From: Streptomyces griseosporeus
Lineage (GTDB): Bacteria > Actinomycetota > Actinomycetes > Streptomycetales > Streptomycetaceae
DNA: 64,000 nucleotides
Assembly (NCBI RefSeq): GCF_014656055.1
Contig: NZ_BNBR01000010.1
Coordinates: forward strand, 124,001-188,000
Reading direction: 5' to 3'
Positions 57,251 through 64,000 of this stretch are shown here, one piece after another. How positions within the stretch are numbered: position 1 is the first letter of the stretch; the number at the start of each line of letters is the position of its first letter. The position numbers and the translations under genes are program-made. The notes beneath the pieces are model-generated. The model was not told the DNA's origin and did not search any database. It was given only the letters and a program-made list of their open reading frames with translations.

Positions 57251-58884
57251 GCACTACCACCAGCACCGAGTCCCGCTCTCGCGGGAAGGCACCGGCCGGC
57301 GAGCGCATCGCCGACTGGGCCGACGGCCGGCTCGGGATCTACTCCCTGGCCAAGGCCAACATGCGCAAGATCTTCCCCGACCACTGGTCGTTCATGTTGG
57401 GCGAAGTGTGCATGTACAGCTTCATCATCATCATCCTGACGGGTGTCTATCTGACGCTGTTCTTCCACCCGTCGATGAACGAGGTGGAGTACCACGGCAG
57501 CTATGTCCCGCTCCAGGGGCAGATGATGTCCGAGGCGTTCAGCTCGACCCTGCACATCTCCTTCGACGTGCGCGGTGGCCTGCTCATCCGGCAGATCCAC
57601 CACTGGGCCGCGCTGATCTTCCTCGCGGGCATGTTCGTGCACATGATGCGCGTGTTCTTCACCGGCGCGTTCCGCAAGCCGCGTGAGGTCAACTGGCTGT
57701 TCGGCTTCCTGCTGTTCGTCCTGGGCATGTTCACCGGCTTCACCGGTTACTCGCTCCCGGACGACCTGCTCTCCGGCACCGGTGTCCGCTTCATGGAGGG
57801 CGCGATCCTGTCCGTGCCGATCGTCGGCACGTACCTGTCGTTCTTCCTCTTCGGCGGCGAGTTCCCGGGCGGCGACTTCGTGGCCCGCTTCTACTCGATC
57901 CACATCCTGCTGCTGCCGGGCATCATGCTGGGCCTGATGGTGGCCCACCTGATCCTGGTCTTCTACCACAAGCACACGCAGTTCGCGGGCCCCGGCAAGA
58001 CGAACAAGAACGTCGTGGGCATGCCGCTGCTGCCGGTGTACATGGCGAAGGCGGGCGGCTTCTTCTTCCTGGTCTTCGGTGTCATCGCGGTCATCGCGGC
58101 GATCGCGCAGATCAACCCGATCTGGGCGATGGGCCCCTACCGGCCGGACCAGGTGTCCACCGGCGCCCAGCCCGACTGGTACATGGGCTTCGCCGAGGGT
58201 CTGATCCGCTTCATGCCGGGCTGGGAGGTCAACTTCTGGGGTCACACGCTGGTCCTCGGCGTGTTCATCCCGCTGGTGCTCTTCCCGCTGGTCCTGGCGC
58301 TGATCGCGGTCTACCCGTTCATCGAGTCCTGGATCACCGGCGACAAGCGCGAGCACCACATCCTGGACCGTCCGCGCAACGCCCCGACGCGTACCGCGTT
58401 CGGCGTCGCCTGGATCACCGTCTACATGATCACGCTGGTCGGTGGTGGCAACGACCTGTGGGCCACCCACTTCCACCTGTCGATCAACGCGGTGACCTGG
58501 TTCGTCCGGATCGGCTTCTTCGTCGGCCCGGTGATCGCCTTCATCGTCACCAAGCGGATCTGCCTCGGCCTGCAGCGCCGGGACAAGGACAAGGTGCTGC
58601 ACGGTCGCGAGACCGGCACCATCAAGCGCCTGCCGCACGGTGAGTTCATCGAGGTCCACGAGCCGCTGTCGCAGGAGGCCCTGCACACCCTCACCGCACA
58701 CGAGCAGTACCAGCCGCTCGAGATCGGCCCGACGGTCGACGAGAACGGCGTCGAGCGCAAGGTGAAGGCCACCGAGAAGCTCCGCGCCAAGCTGAGCGAG
58801 GCGTACTACGGCGAGGAGTCCCAGATTCCGAAGCCGACGGTGGAGGAGTACAAGGAGATCACGAGCGGCCACGGCCACCACTGA
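57247..58884 (+). CDS. qcrB: Cytochrome b subunit of the bcc complex
   Basis: A 545-residue membrane protein. Helices carrying the two b-haem His pairs contain IRQIHHWAALIFLAGMFVHM and ARFYSIHILLLPGIMLGLMV. The quinol-oxidation loop has PDWYMGFAEGL, the actinobacterial version of PEWY. FPGGDFVARFYS precedes the second haem helix. The C-terminal 130 residues are a soluble extension (LPHGEFIEVHEPLSQEALHT) typical of actinobacteria. ATG overlaps the qcrA stop. Confidence 0.97.
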   Translation: MSTTTSTESRSRGKAPAGERIADWADGRLGIYSLAKANMRKIFPDHWSFMLGEVCMYSFIIIILTGVYLTLFFHPSMNEVEYHGSYVPLQGQMMSEAFSSTLHISFDVRGGLLIRQIHHWAALIFLAGMFVHMMRVFFTGAFRKPREVNWLFGFLLFVLGMFTGFTGYSLPDDLLSGTGVRFMEGAILSVPIVGTYLSFFLFGGEFPGGDFVARFYSIHILLLPGIMLGLMVAHLILVFYHKHTQFAGPGKTNKNVVGMPLLPVYMAKAGGFFFLVFGVIAVIAAIAQINPIWAMGPYRPDQVSTGAQPDWYMGFAEGLIRFMPGWEVNFWGHTLVLGVFIPLVLFPLVLALIAVYPFIESWITGDKREHHILDRPRNAPTRTAFGVAWITVYMITLVGGGNDLWATHFHLSINAVTWFVRIGFFVGPVIAFIVTKRICLGLQRRDKDKVLHGRETGTIKRLPHGEFIEVHEPLSQEALHTLTAHEQYQPLEIGPTVDENGVERKVKATEKLRAKLSEAYYGEESQIPKPTVEEYKEITSGHGHH

Positions 58885-58910
58885 TCAACCCCTGAGCGTC
58901 GCCACGCTGC

Positions 58911-58945
58911 GAAGGGCCCCGTCCGGTCACCGGGCGGGGCCCTTC
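58911..58945 (+). terminator. Terminator of the ctaE-qcrCAB operon
   Basis: GAAGGGCCCCG at 58911-58921 pairs with CGGGGCCCTTC at 58935-58945 around a 13-base loop. It lies 26 bases after the qcrB stop. Confidence 0.8.
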
Positions 58946-59064
58946 CGCGTGCGCGGACGCGGCTGCGGGGCGGTGTCGTCCGGTCTTCGGACGGGGACCG
59001 TCGGGGTGGCGTGGGCTGGATAGGCTGGACGGCACACTCTGTTTACGACACTCAGGAGCGGCTG

Positions 59065-60129
59065 ATGAGCGCTGTGACCCCCGCTGGAGGCGACACCGCG
59101 GCGGGCCGTTCCTGGCCCGAGGTGCTGAACGCCCTGCTGGACGGGCGCGACCAGAGCGCGGACGCGACGGCCTGGGCGATGGACCGGATCATGCGCGGCG
59201 AGGCCACCGACGCGCAGATCGCCGGGTTCGCGGTGGCGCTGCGCGCCAAGGGCGAGACGGTGGAGGAGATCACCGGCCTCGTGCGGGCGATGTACGAGCA
59301 CGCCAACGTGATCGACGTCCCCGGCGACACCGTCGACATCGTCGGCACCGGCGGCGACGGCGCCCGCACGGTGAACATCTCCACCATGTCCTCCATCGTC
59401 GTGGCCGGCACCGGCGCGAAGGTCGTCAAGCACGGCAACCGCGCCGCGTCCTCCGCGTCCGGCGCCTCGGACGTGCTGGAGAAGCTCGGTGTCAACCTGG
59501 AGCTGACCCCGCAGCGGGTGGCGGAGGTCGCCGAGGAGGCCGGCATCACCTTCTGCTTCGCGGTGAAGTTCCACCCGGCGCTGCGCCATGTCGCCGCCGC
59601 CCGCGGCCAGCTCGGCATCCGCACCACCTTCAACTTCCTCGGCCCGCTCACCAACCCGGCGAAGGTACGGGCCCAGGCGGTCGGCGTCGCCGACGCGCGC
59701 ATGGCGCCGATCGTGGCCGGCGTCTTCGCCGAGCGCGGCAACTCCTCCCTCGTCTTCCGCGGCGACGACGGCCTCGACGAGCTGACCACCACCTCCACCT
59801 CCCGGGTGTGGGCCGTCCGCGACGGCAAGGTCACCGAGGAGACCTTCGACCCGCGCGAGGTCGGCCTCGACCTGGTCCCGGTGGAGGCCCTGCGCGGCGC
59901 CGACGCCTCCTACAACGCCGAGGTCGCCCGCCGCCTCCTGGACGGCGAGCAGGGCCCGGTCCGCGACGCCGTACTGCTCAACTCGGCGGCCGCGCTGGTC
60001 GCCCTGCACCCGACGGACGCCCCGCTGGCCGAGCAGATCCGCGCCGGCATGGCGAAGGCGGCGGAGTCGATCGACTCGGGCGCGGCCCGCCGCACCCTCG
60101 ACCGCTGGGTGGCGGCGAGCAACGCCTGA
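59065..60129 (+). CDS. trpD: Anthranilate phosphoribosyltransferase
   Basis: A 354-residue enzyme that attaches phosphoribose to anthranilate in tryptophan synthesis. Seen: VDIVGTGGDGARTVNISTMS near residue 93 binding PRPP/Mg, and VVKHGNRAASSASGASDVLE near 117. FAVKFHPALRHVAAARGQLG and RTTFNFLGPLTNPAKVRAQA form the anthranilate tunnel. FRGDDGLDELTTTSTSRVWA is the second metal site. CAGGAG lies eight bases before the ATG at 59065. Other trp genes are not in the window, so it is a solitary trpD. Confidence 0.95.
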   Translation: MSAVTPAGGDTAAGRSWPEVLNALLDGRDQSADATAWAMDRIMRGEATDAQIAGFAVALRAKGETVEEITGLVRAMYEHANVIDVPGDTVDIVGTGGDGARTVNISTMSSIVVAGTGAKVVKHGNRAASSASGASDVLEKLGVNLELTPQRVAEVAEEAGITFCFAVKFHPALRHVAAARGQLGIRTTFNFLGPLTNPAKVRAQAVGVADARMAPIVAGVFAERGNSSLVFRGDDGLDELTTTSTSRVWAVRDGKVTEETFDPREVGLDLVPVEALRGADASYNAEVARRLLDGEQGPVRDAVLLNSAAALVALHPTDAPLAEQIRAGMAKAAESIDSGAARRTLDRWVAASNA

Positions 60130-60141
60130 CGCACGACAGCA

Positions 60142-60177
60142 GCGGTCCCGCGATCCGGACACGGGTTGCGGGGCCGC
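60142..60177 (+). terminator. Terminator of trpD
   Basis: GCGGTCCCGCGATCCG (60142-60157) pairs, with a few G-T pairs, to CGGGTTGCGGGGCCGC (60162-60177) around a four-base loop. It ends just before the riboswitch leader of the next gene. Confidence 0.65.
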
Positions 60178-60204
60178 GATCGTTTCGCATAAGTTCCTGT
60201 ACCA

Positions 60205-60321
60205 GGTCATGAGTGACAGTCATGAGGCCCCGGCCGACTGTCCGGCAACCCTCCGTCCGTGGCGGGGTGCCCCGGGTGAAGACCAGGTCGTACGGCAGCA
60301 AGGCCTACGGCAAGCGCGGAC
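60205..60321 (+). promoter_or_regulatory. SAM-IV riboswitch
   Basis: The leader shows the SAM-IV layout. GGTCATGAGTGACAG opens the P1/P2 region, CCGGCAACCCTCC forms the S-box-like core strand, and GGCGGGGTGCCCCGGGTGAA closes P3/P4. GACC at 60281-60284 pairs with the initial GGTC. The downstream GGCAAGCGCGG segment for the pseudoknot is also present. SAM-IV riboswitches occur in actinobacteria and respond to S-adenosylmethionine, normally lowering sulfur-metabolism gene expression. It precedes a class V aminotransferase-fold gene. Confidence 0.83.
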
Positions 60322-60342
60322 CCCTCGCGAAACCAGGGGTCC
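60318..60342 (+). promoter_or_regulatory. Hairpin in the riboswitch expression platform
   Basis: GGACCCCT (60318-60325) pairs with AGGGGTCC (60335-60342) around nine bases, directly after and partly overlapping the aptamer's 3' edge. There is no T run, so it may compete with the pseudoknot or gate access to the ribosome-binding site GAGGGAG that follows, rather than being a classical terminator. Confidence 0.45.
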
Positions 60343-60367
60343 TGGGTCGTTCGAGGGAGTGTCTTCC

Positions 60368-60388
60368 GTGAGCAAGCGAATGCGTTAG
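60368..60388 (+). CDS. Possible six-residue leader peptide
   Basis: GTG AGC AAG CGA ATG CGT TAG encodes MSKRMR with a GAGGGAG ribosome-binding sequence upstream at 60353-60359. It lies between the riboswitch and the aminotransferase gene. Its Met codon and position suggest a translated leader that could couple riboswitch state to downstream expression. Evidence is only the codon run and ribosome-binding site. Confidence 0.35.
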   Translation: MSKRMR

Positions 60389-60429
60389 GGCCGCCGAGCC
60401 CCGCCTCCGCGCACCCTTTTCTCACCTTT

Positions 60430-60446
60430 CCCGTGCCCGGCACGGG
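60430..60446 (+). promoter_or_regulatory. Palindrome just before the aminotransferase ribosome-binding site
   Basis: CCCGTGCC and GGCACGGG are perfect arms around a single C. The palindrome ends ten bases before the ribosome-binding sequence CGGAG at 60456-60460. It could be a protein operator or a cruciform/hairpin influencing initiation. Confidence 0.35.
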
Positions 60447-60467
60447 CGTCTCTCACGGAGTTCCGCC

Positions 60468-61829
60468 ATGTCTGTCTTCACCGCTGCCGCCGATCAGTCC
60501 GTTTGTGCCCCGCTGCCCGTTCTGGGGCGGGATGTCACCGTGCCGCTCGTCACCGGCGGTGAGGTCACCTACGCCGCGCTCGACTACGCCGCCAGCGCCC
60601 CGGCACTCCAGCGGGTCTGGGACGACGTCGCCGCCTACGCGCCGTACTACGGCAGCGTCCACCGCGGGGCCGGGTACCTCTCCCAGCTCTCCACCGACCT
60701 GTTCGAGAACGCCCGCCGGACGGTCGCGGAGTTCCTCGACTGCCGCGACGGCGACCAGCTGGTCTTCACCCGCTCCACCACCGACTCGCTCAACCTGCTG
60801 GCCCGCGCGATCCCCGCCGGCTGCCAGGTCTTCGTCTTCGAGACCGAGCACCACGCCTCGCTGCTGCCCTGGCAGGACGCCCGAGTCACCTACCTCAACG
60901 CGCCCCGCACGCCGCGGCAGGCCGTCGAGACCCTGGAGCGCGCCCTCGCCGACCGCGACCCCCACGGCCCGGCCCTGGTCTGCGTGACCGGCGCCTCCAA
61001 CGTCACCGGCGAACTGTGGCCGGTGCGCGAACTGGCCGCCGCCGCGCACGCGCACGGCGCCCGGATCGTCCTGGACGCCGCCCAGCTCGCCCCGCACCAC
61101 CCGGTCAGCGTCCGCGACCTCGACGTCGACTGGGTCGCCTTCTCCGGGCACAAGCTGTACGCCCCGTTCGGCTCCGGCGTCCTCGCCGGCCGCGCCGACT
61201 GGTTGCAGGCCGCCGAGCCGTACCTCGCGGGCGGCGGCGCCAGCCGGAAGGTGACGCGGCGTGAGGACGGGGGAGTGGACGTGGAGTGGCACGAGACCGC
61301 CGCCCGCCACGAGGCCGGCTCCCCGAACGTCATCGGCGCCTACGCCATCGCCTCCGCCTGCAAGACCCTCACCGAGGCCGGCTGGGACGGCCTGGTCGCC
61401 CGCGAGCGGCACCTGATCGAGAAGGTCCGCACGGGCCTCGCCGACGTCCCCGAGGTGCGCATCCTCTCGCTGTTCGGTGACGACGCCCCGCGCGTCGGCG
61501 TGATCTCCTTCGTCGTCGAGGGCTGGAACAGCTCCCACTTCGCCGCCGCGCTCTCCGCCGAGTACGGCATCGGCGTCCGCGACGGCCTCTTCTGCGCCCA
61601 CCCCCTGGTCCGCACCCTGCTCGGCAGCGACCCGCAGACCCAGGGCGAGTGCGGCGCCCCCGAGGCGGCGCCGGGCGAGAAGTCCCTCAACGCCATCCGG
61701 GTCAGCTTCGGCGCGGGCACCCCCGACGAGCACGTGGACCGCTTCGTGCGGGCGGTGCGGGAACTGGTCACGGACGGGGCGCGGTGGAAGTACCGCACCG
61801 AGGACGGCCGTTGCGTGCCCGCCGTCTGA
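60468..61829 (+). CDS. Class V aminotransferase-fold PLP enzyme, cysteine desulfurase-like
   Basis: A 453-residue PLP enzyme. ALDYAASAPALQRVWDDVAA at the start, YYGSVHRGAGYLSQLSTDLF, TEHHASLLPW, VCVTGASNVTGELWPV, and RIVLDAAQLAPHHPVSVRDL with DWVAFSGHKLYAPFGSGVLA hold the PLP-binding Asp, His and Lys. The region GIGVRDGLFCAHPLVR replaces the flexible catalytic Cys loop of SufS, with one Cys present. The SAM-IV riboswitch upstream points to sulfur amino acid metabolism, perhaps cysteine or homocysteine breakdown. Exact substrate is unknown. CACGGAG is seven bases before the ATG. Confidence 0.85.
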   Translation: MSVFTAAADQSVCAPLPVLGRDVTVPLVTGGEVTYAALDYAASAPALQRVWDDVAAYAPYYGSVHRGAGYLSQLSTDLFENARRTVAEFLDCRDGDQLVFTRSTTDSLNLLARAIPAGCQVFVFETEHHASLLPWQDARVTYLNAPRTPRQAVETLERALADRDPHGPALVCVTGASNVTGELWPVRELAAAAHAHGARIVLDAAQLAPHHPVSVRDLDVDWVAFSGHKLYAPFGSGVLAGRADWLQAAEPYLAGGGASRKVTRREDGGVDVEWHETAARHEAGSPNVIGAYAIASACKTLTEAGWDGLVARERHLIEKVRTGLADVPEVRILSLFGDDAPRVGVISFVVEGWNSSHFAAALSAEYGIGVRDGLFCAHPLVRTLLGSDPQTQGECGAPEAAPGEKSLNAIRVSFGAGTPDEHVDRFVRAVRELVTDGARWKYRTEDGRCVPAV

Positions 61830-61895
61830 CCGCCGGGCGCGGTTGACGATACGCTCCCTGTCGGCAGCCGAAGGGCGAAACAGGGGGAGTACGGG

Positions 61896-64000
61896 GTGCA
61901 GGCGCTGCGTGCGACGGATCCGCGGCGGATCGGGCCGTACGAGGTCCTCGGCAGACTCGGCGCGGGCGGCATGGGCGAGGTGTACCTCGCCGCGTCCCGC
62001 AGCGGACCGAGAGTCGCGGTGAAGGTGGTGCGCGCCGAGCACGCCGAGGACCGGACCTTCCGGGCCCGGTTCCGGCACGAGGTGCGGGCCGCGCAGACCG
62101 TCGGCGGGACCGGCACCTACACCGCGCGGGTCGTCGACGCCGACACCGAGGCCGAACGGCCGTGGATGGCCACGGAGTTCGTGGACGGGCCGAACCTGCG
62201 CGACGCCGTGCTGGACGGCGGCCCGCTGCCCTCGGACGCGGTGCGGGCGCTGGCGGGCGCGCTCGGCGAGGCGCTCGCCGCCATCCACGCCAAGGGCATG
62301 GTCCACCGGGACCTCAAGCCGTCCAACATCCTGCTGGCGCAGGACGGTCCGCGCGTCATCGACTTCGGGATCGTACGGGCCCTGGAGGCGACGTCGCTCA
62401 CCCGGACCGGGACGGTCGTCGGCTCCGTCGGGTACGTCTCGCCCGAGCAGATCCGCAACGGCGGCGCGGTGGGACCGCCGAGCGACGTGTTCTCGCTGGG
62501 CGCCGTCCTCGCCTACGCCTCCGCCGGTCGCGAGCCGTTCGGCGAGGGCCAGGACTCGGTTGTCCTGCTGCGCATCCTGACCCGCGACTACGACCTGACC
62601 GGCGTCCCCGACGGCATCCGGGCCCTCGTGGAGGCCTGCTTCGCCGAGGACCCGCACAAGCGGCCGACCCCCCACGGGGTGGTCGCGCTCGTCGGCCACA
62701 CGAGCAGCTCTCTGCGCGCGAGCCTGCGCCCCGGCTGGTACGGCCCCGCCGGGGCCCCGCCGTCCGCCGCACCGGAACGGTGGATGCCGGCCCGCGACTC
62801 AGGCGAGCGCCTGAGCGGCGTGGAATACGTGGCCCCGCTGACAACCACGGACACCCCGCCCCCGGCCACCGCCACGCCGACTGCGGAGCCACCCCCGTCC
62901 CCCACACCACAGCCCACCCCGCCAGAACCGTCGGCCCCCGCCCCCGCCCTGCAGGGACCGTCGGCCCCCGCCCCCGCACCCGACCGGCACCCGCCCGCCC
63001 CGCAGCACCCCGCGGCCGCTGCCGCCCCGGCCCCTGCCGCCGCCGACGCCCCTGCCGCTCCGGCCGTCGTTGACGCCCCCGCCCCTCCGGACCCCGCTGT
63101 CGCTGACGCAAGCCCCTCGCCCGTGCGCCCGGCGCCGAGCCCCGGCACACCAAGGCCGCCCCAGGCCCCGGAGCCGTCCCCGGCCGACGCACCGACCCCG
63201 TCCGGGCGACCGGTGCCCACCTCAGCCTCCGCACCGGAGCCCGACGCGCCGGTCACGCCGCCCGCCTCAGCCTCGGAGCCCGACGCGCCGCAGGCCCCGG
63301 CCCCGTCCGGGCGACCGGTGCCCGCGCCTGCCTCCGCGCCGGAGCCCGACGTCCCGGCCAGGTCGCCCGCCACGGGCCCGCACCCCGCCGCGCCGCACGC
63401 CTCGGCCCCGCACCCCGCCGCGCCCCCCGTCCCGGCCCCGTCCGGGCGGCCGGCGCCCGCGCCCGCCTCCGCGCCGGAGCCCGACGTCCCGGCCGGGTCG
63501 TCCGCCACGGGCTCGGAGCCCTCCGCGCCGCAGGCCCCGGCCCCACACCCCGCCGCGCCGCAGGCCCCGCCGTCCCGGCAGGGTGCCCCCGTCGGGTCTT
63601 CCGCGTCCGCGGCCGCGGCCGGGGGCGTCTCCGGTTCCGTGGCCGTGGACACCCCCGGTCCTCCCACCGCCGTACAGCCCGGGCGGCGGCGGGTGCTCGG
63701 GCTGCTGGCCGGGGGTGCGGTGACCGCGGCGGCGGGGGCCGGCGGGTGGTGGTGGGTGAGCCGGTCGGACGACAAGGACCGCGACCATGGCTACGCCAAC
63801 AGCGGCGGTGGGGCGGCCGGGGAGCCGGCCGTGTTGCGCTGGCAGTACGACGTAGGTGGCCTCGGCGGGCTCACCGGGCCCTGCGCCGCCGTGTCCCCGG
63901 ACGGCACGACCGTCTACGTCGGTGGCGTCAACGGCACCCTGCACGCCGTGACGGCCGCCGGCGCCAAGCGCTGGTCGGTGCGGCTGGGCGACGAGACGTC
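61896..64000 (+). CDS. Ser/Thr protein kinase with Pro/Ala-rich linker and PQQ-like propeller, partial
   Basis: The frame starts at GTG 61896 (GGGGGAG six bases upstream) and runs off the window after about 701 codons. Residues 12-270 are a Hanks kinase: LGAGGMGEVYLAASRSGPRV, AVKVVRAEHAED, GMVHRDLKPSNILLAQDG, VIDFGIVRAL and VGSVGYVSPEQIRNGG. Residues 310-585 are a low-complexity Ala-Pro-Ser linker with long internal repeats. A membrane helix follows (RRRVLGLLAGGAVTAAAGAG). The outer part begins a PQQ-like propeller (VLRWQYDVGGLGGLTGPCAA, VYVGGVNGTLHAVTAAG). Closely similar in plan to the kinase at 40530-42749, with a much longer linker. Confidence 0.9.
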   Translation, partial: MQALRATDPRRIGPYEVLGRLGAGGMGEVYLAASRSGPRVAVKVVRAEHAEDRTFRARFRHEVRAAQTVGGTGTYTARVVDADTEAERPWMATEFVDGPNLRDAVLDGGPLPSDAVRALAGALGEALAAIHAKGMVHRDLKPSNILLAQDGPRVIDFGIVRALEATSLTRTGTVVGSVGYVSPEQIRNGGAVGPPSDVFSLGAVLAYASAGREPFGEGQDSVVLLRILTRDYDLTGVPDGIRALVEACFAEDPHKRPTPHGVVALVGHTSSSLRASLRPGWYGPAGAPPSAAPERWMPARDSGERLSGVEYVAPLTTTDTPPPATATPTAEPPPSPTPQPTPPEPSAPAPALQGPSAPAPAPDRHPPAPQHPAAAAAPAPAAADAPAAPAVVDAPAPPDPAVADASPSPVRPAPSPGTPRPPQAPEPSPADAPTPSGRPVPTSASAPEPDAPVTPPASASEPDAPQAPAPSGRPVPAPASAPEPDVPARSPATGPHPAAPHASAPHPAAPPVPAPSGRPAPAPASAPEPDVPAGSSATGSEPSAPQAPAPHPAAPQAPPSRQGAPVGSSASAAAAGGVSGSVAVDTPGPPTAVQPGRRRVLGLLAGGAVTAAAGAGGWWWVSRSDDKDRDHGYANSGGGAAGEPAVLRWQYDVGGLGGLTGPCAAVSPDGTTVYVGGVNGTLHAVTAAGAKRWSVRLGDET
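63196..63560 (+). repeat. Imperfect long repeats in the kinase linker
   Basis: Units starting CCGTCCGGGCG at 63198, 63303 and 63438 each encode PSGRPxPxxASAPEPD followed by Ala/Pro/Ser stretches. Spacing of 105 and 135 bases, both multiples of three, keeps the frame. The segment is prone to copy-number change. Confidence 0.7.

Noticed and set aside
1..64000. CRISPR arrays, tRNA, rRNA, integrase or attachment sites
   Set aside because: No regularly spaced direct repeats, cloverleaf-type sequences or recombinase motifs were seen on reading. A tRNAscan and Infernal run would settle the tRNA and ncRNA question.

Overview
The window is high-GC actinobacterial DNA and is almost certainly a Streptomyces chromosome arm-to-core segment. 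Evidence: strong third-position G/C in every gene, many GTG starts, ATGA/GTGA stop-start overlaps, and a gene neighbourhood typical of Streptomyces (aceE, sucB-lpd, pepA, cob genes, pspA, nadA, erpA, adoK-like kinase, ctaCDF, ctaE-qcrCAB, trpD). No rRNA, tRNA, CRISPR array, integrase or complete insertion sequence was recognised. All identifications come from reading the sequence against remembered family features; no search was run.

Layout. 1-2300: end of a peptidoglycan-recognition amidase, a DUF4240 protein, a WYL regulator and a MITE-like palindrome. 2321-5937: pyruvate dehydrogenase E1 (aceE) and a GntR/FCD regulator, with a promoter-embedded palindrome between them. 6169-10284: an accessory polymorphic-toxin island. 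It holds two WXG100-like small proteins, a large protein tipped with an RNase A-like toxin domain encoded by noticeably AT-richer DNA, a probable immunity gene, a truncated second RNase A-like module and a CdiI-type immunity gene. 10366-15437: sucB, lpd and pepA. 15813-22475: a five-gene exopolysaccharide locus (CE18/Agd3-like deacetylase, PelF-type GT4, polytopic membrane protein, GH135/Sph3-like protein, GH114/Ega3-like lipoprotein). It gathers in one bacterial operon the same enzyme families as the fungal galactosaminogalactan cluster and is the most striking system here. 22435-30631: an RDD protein, cobS, cobT and an MBL-cobU fusion, interleaved with a rhomboid-like/MprF-like pair and a methyltransferase.

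30744-37185: small conserved protein, HtrA-like lipoprotein protease, methyltransferase, DUF3043, pspA-pspAA, and a histidine kinase-response regulator pair that lies just before an RND exporter (37327-40422). 40530-46760: a Ser/Thr kinase with a PQQ-like propeller, nadA, erpA and a large membrane-anchored protein. 46891-58884: adenosine kinase-like protein, a cysteine desulfurase-TusA fusion, then the aerobic respiratory block ctaC-ctaD-ctaF and ctaE-qcrC-qcrA-qcrB. These encode the aa3 oxidase and the cytochrome bcc complex, which form a supercomplex in actinobacteria. An L,D-transpeptidase and a receiver-like protein sit between the two halves. 59065-64000: trpD, a SAM-IV riboswitch leader, a class V aminotransferase-fold enzyme and a second Ser/Thr kinase that runs off the window.

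The housekeeping genes link central carbon oxidation (PDH/ODH), NAD and Fe-S cluster supply, and the respiratory chain. The toxin island, polysaccharide operon and MITE-like element are the accessory parts.
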